This document shows, one piece after another, positions 1 to 7,858 of a DNA stretch of 35,575 bases. Under the pieces are notes generated by a model, which did no database searches, was not told the DNA's origin, and was given only the letters and a program-made list of their open reading frames with translations. Numbering within the stretch: the stretch's first letter is position 1; every line of letters starts with the position of its first letter. Position numbers and translations under genes: made by a program. Origin of the DNA: Rhodospirillales bacterium (GTDB lineage Bacteria; Pseudomonadota; Alphaproteobacteria; Rhodospirillales; Defluviicoccaceae); contig REES01000076.1 in the NCBI GenBank assembly GCA_007694935.1, positions 1-35,575 on the forward strand. Reading direction: 5' to 3'.

Positions 1-83
1 CCTTCGCTCGGCGGCCGGTAGAGGGGCTGGTCGTAACGCAGGATCGGCTCGGCGAACATCTCGGATTCATCTGTCAAGCGCAT
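1..83 (-). CDS. Radical-SAM-like protein, N-terminus only (partial)
   Basis: Only the first 27 codons are inside the window; the gene runs off the left edge. The start is ATG at 83-81. The visible peptide contains the stretch RYDQPLYRPPSE. From memory, this resembles the segment just before the CxxxCxxC cluster in a family of bacterial radical SAM proteins, where a YRPPSE motif precedes the iron-sulfur loop. The cluster motif itself would lie outside the window, so no catalytic residue can be confirmed. An internal ATG nine codons downstream is an alternative start. The gene is transcribed away from the asnO trio. Confidence is moderate to low. Confidence 0.45.
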   Translation of the reverse strand, partial: MRLTDESEMFAEPILRYDQPLYRPPSE

Positions 84-332
84 CGCATGCCCTGATATTC
101 TGCATCTCCCGGCGCCGCGCGCAAGGGCCGCCGATGGCATATCGCGGGTTACGGATCTGCAGCAGGAGGATCCCGGTGACGTCCGTGGGCGAAAACGAAG
201 CGTCGCGATGTGGTGGGCTTTGAATTCGGACCTTACCCGGGAGCGAGCCACGCCATTGGCATGTAAAGGAAACCGGGCCTGGGGCGGGGTCTCTATCGGC
301 GCCCGTCGGAACCCCGGCATTGCTGCAAATTC

Positions 333-359
333 CCCTGTCAAGCCAATTGGTTGACAGGG
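333..359. repeat. 9-bp perfect dyad with 9-nt spacer
   Basis: CCCTGTCAA at 333-341 is the exact reverse complement of TTGACAGGG at 351-359. Both arms carry a TTGACA hexamer, one on each strand, but no convincing -10 box lies 16-18 nt downstream of either. It lies between the left-edge minus-strand gene and the asnO trio. It could be an operator or a hairpin. Confidence 0.6.
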
Positions 360-383
360 CTTGTCCGGGGGGTGCGGTTGAAT

Positions 384-469
384 GACTGAGGGTTCTGTGC
401 GGTCCCGCTGTGCGATGGCGCTGAGGAAAGGCGCACCAGGTTGAGCGGAACTGCACAGAACCCTCAGTC
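384..469. repeat. 17-bp perfect terminal inverted repeats around a 52-nt core
   Basis: GACTGAGGGTTCTGTGC at 384-400 is the exact reverse complement of 453-469. The next ten bases inward (401-410 versus 443-452) match at seven of ten positions. The unit is 86 nt long, has no T-tract, and shows no obvious flanking target duplication. It could be a MITE-like element, a large hairpin or an operator pair. Confidence 0.7.
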
Positions 470-492
470 GTTCGGGGAAAATGAATGGCTGA

Positions 493-662
493 TCAGCGAC
501 AACCAAGTTGGCGGGTGATGGCGGCGATCCATCTGCCGGCGGCGCGGGCTTGACCCAGGATATCGCGCAGGCGCTTGCGCAGCTTTTCCGGATCCGGCCG
601 CCGCGCGCCCGCGGCTCCCGCAACTCCACAGCCTTGGCGACCACGATGCGCCAGATCGCCAT
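493..662 (-). pseudogene. Possible frameshifted small gene, unknown function
   Basis: Two overlapping minus-strand frames each look coding over half of this stretch, with nearly all codons ending in G or C. The first frame starts with ATG at 662 (MAIWRIVVAKAVELREPRA). The second carries the rest (DPEKLRKRLRDILGQARAA, then AITRQLGCR) to the stop at 493. Joining them requires a one-base change near 590-605. The joined product would be about 56 residues, basic and helical. I do not recognise the family. It could equally be two chance frames in GC-rich DNA. The remainder of 84-881 shows only the two inverted repeats and no gene. Confidence 0.3.
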
Positions 663-881
663 CCGCCTCGGTGATCGCTTTCAATCCGCTTGAAACGTCG
701 AAGACCGGGAAAACCGCACCCGCAGCATTTGCCCTTTGCCGGCCATTGGTCTAAAACGGCAGACGTCGTCGGGGCGGACCGCCCCCCTCGTTTCGTTCCT
801 GGCGGGGCGATCGGCCCCTGTCCCGAGGCGCGCGCGCCTCGCCGTCTCATCGCCGTGGCGATCACGGAGCCAGCAGCACTC

Positions 882-2660
882 ATGTGCGGAATCAGCGGCG
901 AGATCACGTTCGACGGCAGCTTCGCGTCGGCCCAGGCGGTCGAGGCGATGACCGCTCCGATGGCGCCCCGCGGGCCGGACGGTCACGGCCTGTTGCTCCA
1001 GGGGCGCGCCTGCCTCGGCCACCGCCGGCTGAAGATCATCGACTTGAGCGACCGTGCCCAACAGCCGATGACCGACCCTGAACTGGGGCTCAGCATCGTC
1101 TTCAACGGTTGCATCTACAACTACAAGGACTTGCGCCAGGAGCTGGAGGGCAAGGGCTACCGGTTCTTCTCCCATGGCGATACCGAGGTGATCCTCAAGG
1201 CCTATCATGCCTGGGGCCTGGAGGCGCCCAAGCGCTTCCACGGCATGTTCGCCTTTGCCATCCTGGAGCGGGACAGCGGACGGCTGGTGCTGGGGCGTGA
1301 CCGCCTCGGCATCAAGCCGCTCTACCTGGTGGAGGACCACGCCCGGCATCGCCTGCGGTTCGCATCCACCCTGCCGGCGCTGCTGGCCGGGGGCGACGTG
1401 GACACCGCCATCGATCACGTGGGTCTGCACCATTACATGACCTTCCACGCCGTCGTCCCGGCTCCGCTCACCCTTCTTCGCGGCATCCGGAAGCTGCCGC
1501 CGGCGACCCTTGCGGTGTTCGAGGCCGACGGGCGGCGCCACGATCACGTCTACTGGACACTTTCGTTCGATCGCCGTGCCGACGATGCCGAGACGTCGGC
1601 CTCGGCATGGCGGGAACAGGTGCGGGCGGCGCTGCACAAGGCGGTGGAGCGCCGGTTGGTGGCCGACGTGCCGGTCGGGGTGCTGTTGTCGGGCGGGCTC
1701 GACTCCAGCCTGATCGTCGGACTGCTGGCGGAGGCCGGCCAGCACGGCCTTCAGACCTTCTCCATCGGCTTCGAAGCGGCGGGCGGGGAGAGCGGTGACG
1801 AATTCCACTATTCCGACCTGATCGCCCGCCACTACGGCACCGACCATCATCAGATTTTCGTGCCGTCGGAACGGCTGCTGGACACTCTGCCCCGGACCAT
1901 CCACGCCATGTCGGAGCCGATGGTGAGCTACGACAATGTCGGGTTCTTCCTGCTGTCGCAGGAGGTGGCGCGCCACGTCAAGGTGGTGCAGAGCGGCCAG
2001 GGCGCGGACGAGATCTTTGCCGGCTACCACTGGTATCCGCCGCTGATGGACAGCAACGACCCGGTGGCGGATTACGCCCGGGTGTTCTTCGACCGCGACC
2101 AGGATGAGTTCACGCGGACCGTCGAAGCGGGATATGTCGACGGCAATCCCAGCCTCGCCTTCGTGGTCGACCACTTCGGCCGGCCGGGCGCCGACCGAGC
2201 CGTCGACAAGGCGCTTCGCCTCGACAGCACGGTCATGCTGGTGGAGGACCCGGTCAAGCGGGTCGACAACATGACCATGGCGTTCGGGCTGGAGGCACGG
2301 GTGCCGTTCCTCGATCACGAGTTGGTGGAACTCGCGGCCCGCGTCCCCCCGGAGCACAAGGTGCGCGACGGCGGCAAGGGCATTCTCAAGGACGTCGCCC
2401 GGGAGATCATTCCGTCCGAGGTGATCGACCGACCCAAAGGCTACTTCCCGGTGCCGGCCCTCAAGTACATCCAGGGACCCTATCTCGACCTGGTGCGGGA
2501 TGTCCTGACCGGCGAACGGGCAGCGGCGCGCGGCCTGTTCCGGCGCGATGCCCTGGAGACGCTGTTCGCCGACCCGGAGGGTCAGATCACGCCGCTGCGC
2601 GGCTCCAAGCTGTGGCAGGTCGCGCTTCTTGAGATGTGGCTGCAGAGCCACGGACTGTGA
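882..2660 (+). CDS. asnO: N-acetylglutaminylglutamine amidotransferase (asparagine synthase family)
   Basis: This 592-residue class II glutamine amidotransferase is assigned to the last step of NAGGN synthesis, amidation of N-acetylglutaminylglutamine with glutamine as nitrogen donor and ATP. The ATG at 882 places the nucleophilic Cys at position 2 (MCGISG), which fixes the start although the upstream frame stays open. The N-terminal Ntn domain shows RGPDG and GHRRLKIIDLS. The synthetase domain has the pyrophosphate-binding loop SGGLDSS at about 270-276 and a PFLDHELVELA segment. The ribosome site is weak (ACGGAG about 12 nt upstream). The specific assignment over ordinary asparagine synthetase rests on the next two genes, a GNAT/ATP-grasp fusion and an M42 peptidase. 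This trio is known from osmoprotectant loci. Twenty bases separate it from the next gene. Confidence 0.9.
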   Translation: MCGISGEITFDGSFASAQAVEAMTAPMAPRGPDGHGLLLQGRACLGHRRLKIIDLSDRAQQPMTDPELGLSIVFNGCIYNYKDLRQELEGKGYRFFSHGDTEVILKAYHAWGLEAPKRFHGMFAFAILERDSGRLVLGRDRLGIKPLYLVEDHARHRLRFASTLPALLAGGDVDTAIDHVGLHHYMTFHAVVPAPLTLLRGIRKLPPATLAVFEADGRRHDHVYWTLSFDRRADDAETSASAWREQVRAALHKAVERRLVADVPVGVLLSGGLDSSLIVGLLAEAGQHGLQTFSIGFEAAGGESGDEFHYSDLIARHYGTDHHQIFVPSERLLDTLPRTIHAMSEPMVSYDNVGFFLLSQEVARHVKVVQSGQGADEIFAGYHWYPPLMDSNDPVADYARVFFDRDQDEFTRTVEAGYVDGNPSLAFVVDHFGRPGADRAVDKALRLDSTVMLVEDPVKRVDNMTMAFGLEARVPFLDHELVELAARVPPEHKVRDGGKGILKDVAREIIPSEVIDRPKGYFPVPALKYIQGPYLDLVRDVLTGERAAARGLFRRDALETLFADPEGQITPLRGSKLWQVALLEMWLQSHGL

Positions 2661-2680
2661 CCACCAATGAGGCCCTGAGC

Positions 2681-4453
2681 ATGAGCCGTTCGGCCGACCG
2701 GGAGCCTGCTCCCGCGGACTACACGCGCATGGCGTCCCTCAAGCACTGGGGCGCGCCTCCCGACAGTGTCGTCACCGCCGAGATGGATCAAGACGTGGTG
2801 GTGGACTGCGGCTGGGGTCGCCTGCTGTTCGGCCAGACGTTTGCCGACCCCCGGCGCCTTGCGGACGAGCTGAAGGGGGAGACGGAAGGCTGCCGGGACG
2901 TTGCCATGTATGTGCGGGAACCCCACGTGGTGCTGTCGTTTGCGCCGCAGACGCTGTTCCTGGACCCGTCCCACACGTTCAGGCTGGACCTGAAGGCGAC
3001 CCCTGCCGGTCCGGCGGATCTCGCGGGCGTCATCGTCCGCATGGCCACGGGCGCCGACCAGCGGGGCGTCCATCGCATCTATCGCACCCGCCAGATGGTA
3101 CCGCCGGCCCGCGGCTTCTGCGCCCGGGTGGCGGAACTGGACGCGGTCGACGTGCTGGTTGCCGTCGATGTCGATGACGGGGAGATCGCCGGGGTGGTGA
3201 TGGGGGTGGATCACGTGGCGGCGTTCAAGGATCCGGACAACGGCTCCAGCCTGTGGTCACTGGCGGTCGATCCGCAAAGCCGCAAGCCCGGCGTTGGCGA
3301 AGCGCTGGTGCTGAGCCTGGCCGAACATTTCCGAGGGCGCGGCCGGGCCTTCATGGACCTGTCGGTGATGCACGACAACGACCAGGCGATCGCGCTGTAC
3401 CGGAAGCTCGGGTTCGAACAGGTGCCGGTCTACTGCCTCAAGAAGAAGAACCCGATCAATGAGAAGCTGTTCGTCGGCCCTGCCCTGGATACCAACCTCA
3501 ATATTTACGCCCGCATCATCATTGACGAAGCGCGGCGGCGCGGCATCGATGCGGAGATCGAGGACGCCGAAGCCGGCCTGTTCACGCTGACCCTGGGTGG
3601 GCGCGCCATTGCCTGCCGGGAATCGCTCAGTGACCTGACCACCGCGGTGGCCATGAGCCGGTGCGACGACAAGGCGCTGACGCGGCGGCTGCTGGCCCGC
3701 GCCGGGCTTCGGGTTCCACACCAGATCCCGGCCGACAAGCCCGAGGAGGTGCAGGCGTTCCTGACCCGGCATGGCCGGGTGGTGGTCAAGCCGGCCCGGG
3801 GTGAGCAGGGGCGCGGGGTGTTTGTCGACCTGCGCTCGGCCGCCGAGGTGGAAGCTGCCATCACCGAGGCGCGGGCGGTGTGCGAGCAGGTGATCGTCGA
3901 GGAGTTCTGCAGCGGAGCCGACCTTCGCATCATCGTCATCGACGGGGCGGTCGTCGCCGCTGCCGTCCGCCGCCCGGCCCGGATCAAGGGTGACGGGCGC
4001 CACACCGTGGCCCGGTTGATCGACAAGCAGAGCCGCCGGCGCGAAGCCGCCACCGGCGGCGAAAGCCGGATCCCGACGGATGCGGAGACCGAACGTTGCA
4101 TCCGCGATGCCGGCTACGCCATGGAGTCGGTCCTGCCGGATGGCCAAACCCTGGTGGTCCGCAAGACCGCCAATCTTCACACCGGCGGCACCATCCACGA
4201 CGTGACGCCGCGACTGCATGCCACCTTGGCCGAGGCGGCGATCAAGGGAGCCCAGGTGCTGAACATCCCGGTGGTGGGCTTCGACTTCCTGGTGGCGGAC
4301 GTGTCCGGGCCGGACTACGTGATCATCGAGGCCAACGAGCGGCCGGGCTTGGCCAACCACGAGCCGCAGCCGACGGCGGAACGGTTCGTCGATCTGCTGT
4401 TCCCCAACACCCGTGCCGCCGCAGGAACGCTCGACACCGACGCGCATGCGTGA
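2681..4453 (+). CDS. ngg: N-acetylglutaminylglutamine synthetase (GNAT plus ATP-grasp fusion)
   Basis: This 590-residue cytoplasmic two-domain enzyme is assigned to making N-acetylglutaminylglutamine from glutamine, acetyl-CoA and ATP. The N-terminal half carries a GNAT acetyltransferase fold with the CoA-loop segment QSRKPGVGEALV at about 199-210 and the late motif ALYRKLGFEQVPVY. The C-terminal half, from about residue 320, is an ATP-grasp ligase resembling cyanophycin synthetase: VVKPARGEQGRGV, EEFCSGADLRIIVIDG, KGDGRHTV and the metal-site segment IEANERPGLANHEP. The start is taken as ATG 2681, 20 bases after asnO; upstream in-frame codons run into asnO. The stop overlaps the following ATG by 8 bases, so the trio is probably one transcript with coupled translation. 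In the family, expression is tied to osmotic stress; no such operator can be read here. Confidence 0.9.
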   Translation: MSRSADREPAPADYTRMASLKHWGAPPDSVVTAEMDQDVVVDCGWGRLLFGQTFADPRRLADELKGETEGCRDVAMYVREPHVVLSFAPQTLFLDPSHTFRLDLKATPAGPADLAGVIVRMATGADQRGVHRIYRTRQMVPPARGFCARVAELDAVDVLVAVDVDDGEIAGVVMGVDHVAAFKDPDNGSSLWSLAVDPQSRKPGVGEALVLSLAEHFRGRGRAFMDLSVMHDNDQAIALYRKLGFEQVPVYCLKKKNPINEKLFVGPALDTNLNIYARIIIDEARRRGIDAEIEDAEAGLFTLTLGGRAIACRESLSDLTTAVAMSRCDDKALTRRLLARAGLRVPHQIPADKPEEVQAFLTRHGRVVVKPARGEQGRGVFVDLRSAAEVEAAITEARAVCEQVIVEEFCSGADLRIIVIDGAVVAAAVRRPARIKGDGRHTVARLIDKQSRRREAATGGESRIPTDAETERCIRDAGYAMESVLPDGQTLVVRKTANLHTGGTIHDVTPRLHATLAEAAIKGAQVLNIPVVGFDFLVADVSGPDYVIIEANERPGLANHEPQPTAERFVDLLFPNTRAAAGTLDTDAHA

Positions 4454-5576
4454 CCTTTCGATCAACCGCGACTACCTGGTCGCGACACTGCGGGAACTGC
4501 TGGCGACGCCGAGCCCGTCCGGGATGACCGACGCCGCGGTCGCCCTGGTCTGTCAGAAGCTGGATGAACTCGGCATCCCGTTCGAGTTGACCCGGCGGGG
4601 TGCCATCCGCGCCGATCTGGTCGGCAGCCGCGCCAGCCCCGACCGCGCGATCGTCTCCCACCTCGATACCCTCGGCGCCATGGTCAAGAACTTCCGCCCC
4701 AACGGACGGCTGGAAGTCGTGCCCATCGGTACCTGGTCGGCGCGGTTCGCCGAGGGGGCCCGGGTCACCGTGTTCTCCGACGGCAACCGGGTGTTCCGCG
4801 GTACCATCCTGCCGCTGAAGGCGTCCGGCCATACCTATAACGAGGAGATCGATACCCAACCGGTGGACTGGACCAACCTCGAGGTGCGCCTCGACGAGCG
4901 GGTGCACCGGGCGGAAGATGCCATGGCGCTCGGCATCAACATCGGTGACACCATCGCCATCGATACCGGCACCGAATTTCTCGACAATGGCTTCGTCAAC
5001 TCCCGCCACCTCGACGACAAGGCCGGCGTGGCGGCGATGCTGGCCGCAGCGGAAGCGGCGCAGCGACACCGGATTTCCCTGCCGCTGGACTGTCACCTGC
5101 TGTTCACGATTTCGGAGGAAGTGGGGGTGGGCGCTTCCCACGTCCTGCACGGCGACGTGGCGGAGATGGTGTCCATCGACAATGGCACCATCGCGCCGGG
5201 CCAGAATACCTCCGAATACGGCGTCACCATCGCCATGAAGGATTCCAGCGGCCCGTTCGACTGGCACCTGACGCGCAGCCTCATCAACCTTTGCGAGACC
5301 TTCTCGGTGACCTATCGCCGCGACGTGTTCCGCTTCTACCGCAGCGATGCCGCCGCCGCCCTGGAGGCCGGCAACGATATCCGGACCGCCCTGTTGTGCT
5401 TCGCCCTTGACTCGTCCCATGGGTACGAACGCACGCATCTGGACTCGCTTGAATCCCTGGCTCGACTGCTGGCCCTCTACATGCAGAGCGCCCCCTTGTT
5501 CGAGCGCGACGCCGAGGCCCTCGGTCCGATCGGAGACCTGCCTCACCAGGAGATCGGTCGCGAGGCCGCCGAGTAG
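4446..5576 (+). CDS. M42-family metallopeptidase of the NAGGN locus
   Basis: This 376-residue cytoplasmic dinuclear zinc hydrolase of peptidase family M42 is the third member of the NAGGN trio. The expected ligands and catalytic residues are visible: H72 and D74 (SHLDT), D190 (HLDDKAGVAAM), the glutamate pair E224/E225 (SEEVGVG), D245 (SIDN) and H325 (SHGYERTH). The ATG at 4446 overlaps the ngg stop by 8 bases; a GTG at 4413 in the same frame is less likely. Its substrate is not established from sequence. A role in turning over NAGGN or its precursors is inferred from the constant gene neighbourhood. It ends at a strong stem-loop that begins on its stop codon. Confidence 0.88.
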   Translation: MRDLSINRDYLVATLRELLATPSPSGMTDAAVALVCQKLDELGIPFELTRRGAIRADLVGSRASPDRAIVSHLDTLGAMVKNFRPNGRLEVVPIGTWSARFAEGARVTVFSDGNRVFRGTILPLKASGHTYNEEIDTQPVDWTNLEVRLDERVHRAEDAMALGINIGDTIAIDTGTEFLDNGFVNSRHLDDKAGVAAMLAAAEAAQRHRISLPLDCHLLFTISEEVGVGASHVLHGDVAEMVSIDNGTIAPGQNTSEYGVTIAMKDSSGPFDWHLTRSLINLCETFSVTYRRDVFRFYRSDAAAALEAGNDIRTALLCFALDSSHGYERTHLDSLESLARLLALYMQSAPLFERDAEALGPIGDLPHQEIGREAAE

Positions 5577-5614
5577 CCCGGCACACGCAGCGCGTGTCAC
5601 AGCGCGTGCCGGGC
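5576..5614 (+). terminator. Stem-loop at the end of the NAGGN trio
   Basis: GCCCGGCAC (5576-5584) pairs with GTGCCGGGC (5606-5614), and a smaller ACACGC/GCGTGT hairpin lies inside. There is no U-tract, so it may act as an mRNA 3' stabiliser or an imperfect terminator. A second short C5/G5 hairpin lies at 5664-5676 followed by TTT. Confidence 0.5.
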
Positions 5615-5685
5615 GTCCCTGATCCTGCCGACCACCTCCGCACGAAAAAGGCGCCGCGTTACTCCCCCTTTGGGGGTTTCTGCGG

Positions 5686-5724
5686 TCAACACTGTGTGCT
5701 AAAAGTGTTGATCCTCATGATAAT
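5686..5724 (+). promoter_or_regulatory. Dyad plus possible extended -10 upstream of the small membrane gene
   Basis: TCAACACT (5686-5693) and AGTGTTGA (5704-5711) form a perfect 8-bp dyad with a 10-nt spacer. Just downstream is TGATAAT (5718-5724), a good extended -10 box. No good -35 hexamer is present at the right distance, and the dyad sits there instead. This suggests an activator site. The stretch is noticeably richer in A+T than its surroundings. Confidence 0.35.
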
Positions 5725-5805
5725 TAGTCACGCGCTACAAGGGTGCGCGCTTGGCTTTGCATTTCTGAAAGTAAACCTCTTCAACGCTCTGTTGGGGAAA
5801 CTCTC

Positions 5806-6006
5806 ATGGATAAGCGATCCTCCTCTTTGGTTGTAGCCGGCCAGCCCTTTACTCAATCTCCGAAACAACGTGAAACGAGTGGTGGCACCAAGCGTCCGCG
5901 CTCGTGGCGCGGTGTGGCAGCAGTGAGTTGCCTGTTGACTTTATCCGCAGCTGGCTATTTCGGTTTGTTCCTTGTTCTGGACTCATATCTCAAAGCAGGA
6001 TTCTAG
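5806..6006 (+). CDS. Small single-span membrane protein, unknown function
   Basis: This 66-residue protein starts at ATG 5806, with GGGGA 8-9 nt upstream as a likely ribosome site. The first 35 residues are polar and basic (MDKRSSS to KRPRSWRG). A single hydrophobic segment of about 25 residues (GVAAVSCLLTLSAAGY onward) follows and almost reaches the C-terminus. The likely topology is a cytoplasmic N-terminus. It precedes the polyprenyl-phosphate sugar transferase by 379 bases in an A+T-richer patch. Small membrane regulators occur beside such transferases in rhizobia (ExoX beside ExoY), but I see no sequence similarity that proves the analogy. It could also be a chance frame. Confidence 0.45.
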   Translation: MDKRSSSLVVAGQPFTQSPKQRETSGGTKRPRSWRGVAAVSCLLTLSAAGYFGLFLVLDSYLKAGF

Positions 6007-6385
6007 AGGCATTGTGCCATCACAACCGTCGACGCCCCGCTTCCCATGAGGTCATCACGGTCATCGACGGGCATCAGCTGGTTGGCGGGGGCGTTCATGC
6101 CCACTCGCGGACTCGCCGACGCTTGAACACCACGCCGATCGCGTGAAGGCCGACGCAAGGCCGCGTTAAGGGATTGCACACGTCTTCAGTGCTAACGAGT
6201 CCAGGACCCCGCTGTGCCAAGCCGATGATTGCAACCAGAGGCGGGGGCAATCCTCTCGCCTGAGCGAGCGCCGCGCCTGACTGACGAGCCATGCGAACAC
6301 GCGATCAGGGGCTCTCCGATGGCCATGACAAAACAAGCACGAGTATCCAAATCGGAGAAATCGCTTTTTTAAGGAGAATCAATCC
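6007..6385. other. Non-coding stretch before the sugar transferase
   Basis: I see no gene in these 379 bases; short frames on both strands lack coding character. A small dyad, GATTGC/GCAATC, lies near 6224-6253. A run of T followed by AAGGAGAA (6371-6378) is the ribosome site of the next gene. I searched by eye for a -24/-12 (sigma54) promoter, which would fit PrsK/PrsR-type control, and found none that matches. Confidence 0.5.
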
Positions 6386-7774
6386 GTGAGAACTTTGTTC
6401 CGGCATCAGTTGCTGCCGCGGATGAAGATAGTTGCGGCATTGGAATTTGCGACAGACTTCATTGCTGCCGCGGGGGCCATGTACCTGATTTATGGCTCTC
6501 ACTATTTCTTTTCACTGCGGCGGGATGAGTTGCTTCTGCAAGCCGGCATTTTCGCCCTCGTGTTCTTGCTGGCACGGTTTGCGATGGGACTTTACCAGTG
6601 GCAGTGCTGCTCCGAACTCAAGGAAGTCTTCGCTCGGGCCATTGCGGCTTATGCCTGCGGATTCCTGGTCCTGTCGGTGATCTATTATCTGGTCCCCGGG
6701 GTGCAGATGTGGCGAAGCGCGGCGGCGGTCAGCGTGCCCGCGGCCCTGATTGCCGTGCTCACAACGCGATACCTGCTGGACCACGGCCTCCAGGGGCGGC
6801 TGTTCATCCGGCGGATCCTGGTGATGGGCGTCGGGGAGCGTGCGGCGCGGATCGAGGCGCTGGAGCAGCGCAAGGGGCAACACAGCTTCATCTGCGTCGG
6901 ATTTCTGCGGCTGGCCGGCGAAACGTGTCTCGTCTCCCCCTCCCGGGTGGTCGCCAACATCAACTCGCTCACCCGTTATGTCGAGGCCAACGAGGTCGAT
7001 GAAATCGTCATCGCCCCGACCGATCGTCGGGGAACCCTGCCGATGCAGGCCTTGGTCGAGTGCCGGTTGTCGGGCACGCGTATCCGCACCTACCAGATGT
7101 TCCTCGAGAAGGAGACCGGGAGGGTCGACCCCGATTCCCTCCAGCCGGATTGGTTCCTGTATTCGGAGGGCTTCCGCAGCCGCGGGTTGCAGGAGGCGAT
7201 CAAGCGCGGCTTCGACATCCTCGCCAGCGTCGTTCTGATCCTGCTGGCGCTGCCCCTGCTCATCTCCACCATCATCGCGGTGAAGATCGAGGGCGGCGGG
7301 CCGATCTTCTACAAGCAGGAACGCATCGGTCTGAAGGGCAAGGCGTTCCTTCTTTTCAAGTTCCGCAGTATGCAATCGGACGCGGAACACGATGGCACGC
7401 CCCAGTGGGCGCGGGTGAATGACCAGCGGGTCACCACGGTCGGCCAACTCATCCGCAAGACGCGAATCGACGAACTGCCACAACTCTTCAACGTACTCAA
7501 GGGAGATATGAGCTTCGTCGGGCCGCGGCCGGAGCGTGGGTTCTTCGTCGAGCAGCTCTCGCAGCAGATTCCCTATTACAATGAGCGCCACGAGGTCAAG
7601 CCCGGTATTACCGGCTGGGCGCAGCTGAATTACAGCTATGGCGCGTCAGTGGAGGATGCAAAGGAGAAGCTGGCCTTCGACCTGTACTATATTAAATATT
7701 ACAGCGTCATCCGGGACATCGTGATCATTTTCCAAACGGTCAGGGTCGTCTTGTGGCCGCAAGGCGTCCGGTAG
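6386..7774 (+). CDS. Polyprenyl-phosphate sugar transferase, EPS initiation (PEP-CTERM-associated type)
   Basis: This 462-residue inner-membrane protein is predicted to start exopolysaccharide repeat-unit assembly by moving a sugar-1-phosphate onto undecaprenyl phosphate. The start is GTG 6386, fixed by AAGGAGAA seven bases upstream. Four or five hydrophobic spans lie in the first 150 residues, followed by a nucleotide-fold region (RRILVMGVGERAARIE). The C-terminal catalytic domain runs from about 272 and has KRGFDILAS, the FYKQERIG segment, LFKFRSMQ, TRIDELPQLFNVL and FVGPRPE. This arrangement fits the transferase subfamily that accompanies XrtA/PEP-CTERM loci (TIGR03013 type); the ATPase and PrsK-like kinase nearby support that. 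The sugar is unknown. The next gene is convergent, 84 bases away. Confidence 0.88.
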   Translation: MRTLFRHQLLPRMKIVAALEFATDFIAAAGAMYLIYGSHYFFSLRRDELLLQAGIFALVFLLARFAMGLYQWQCCSELKEVFARAIAAYACGFLVLSVIYYLVPGVQMWRSAAAVSVPAALIAVLTTRYLLDHGLQGRLFIRRILVMGVGERAARIEALEQRKGQHSFICVGFLRLAGETCLVSPSRVVANINSLTRYVEANEVDEIVIAPTDRRGTLPMQALVECRLSGTRIRTYQMFLEKETGRVDPDSLQPDWFLYSEGFRSRGLQEAIKRGFDILASVVLILLALPLLISTIIAVKIEGGGPIFYKQERIGLKGKAFLLFKFRSMQSDAEHDGTPQWARVNDQRVTTVGQLIRKTRIDELPQLFNVLKGDMSFVGPRPERGFFVEQLSQQIPYYNERHEVKPGITGWAQLNYSYGASVEDAKEKLAFDLYYIKYYSVIRDIVIIFQTVRVVLWPQGVR

Positions 7775-7803
7775 CGAGTGACATCTTCGTTCCAGCCTGC
7801 GGT

Positions 7804-7820
7804 CGCCCGTCTGCCGGGCG
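7804..7820. terminator. Short hairpin between convergent genes
   Basis: CGCCCG (7804-7809) pairs with CGGGCG (7815-7820) around TCTGC. It lies between the converging sugar transferase and ATPase genes. There is no T-run, so terminator function is only suggested. Confidence 0.3.
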
Positions 7821-7858
7821 CGGCCCCACCCGCGCTGGACCGAAGCGGCCGATGATGC

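Noticed and set aside
681-2651. Very long open frame opposite asnO
   Set aside because: It is antisense to a gene with clear catalytic motifs and reflects GC-rich codon structure; the product has no recognisable features.
6007-6385. Possible sigma54 promoter before the sugar transferase
   Set aside because: No GG/GC pair at the required 10-base spacing with surrounding consensus was found by eye.
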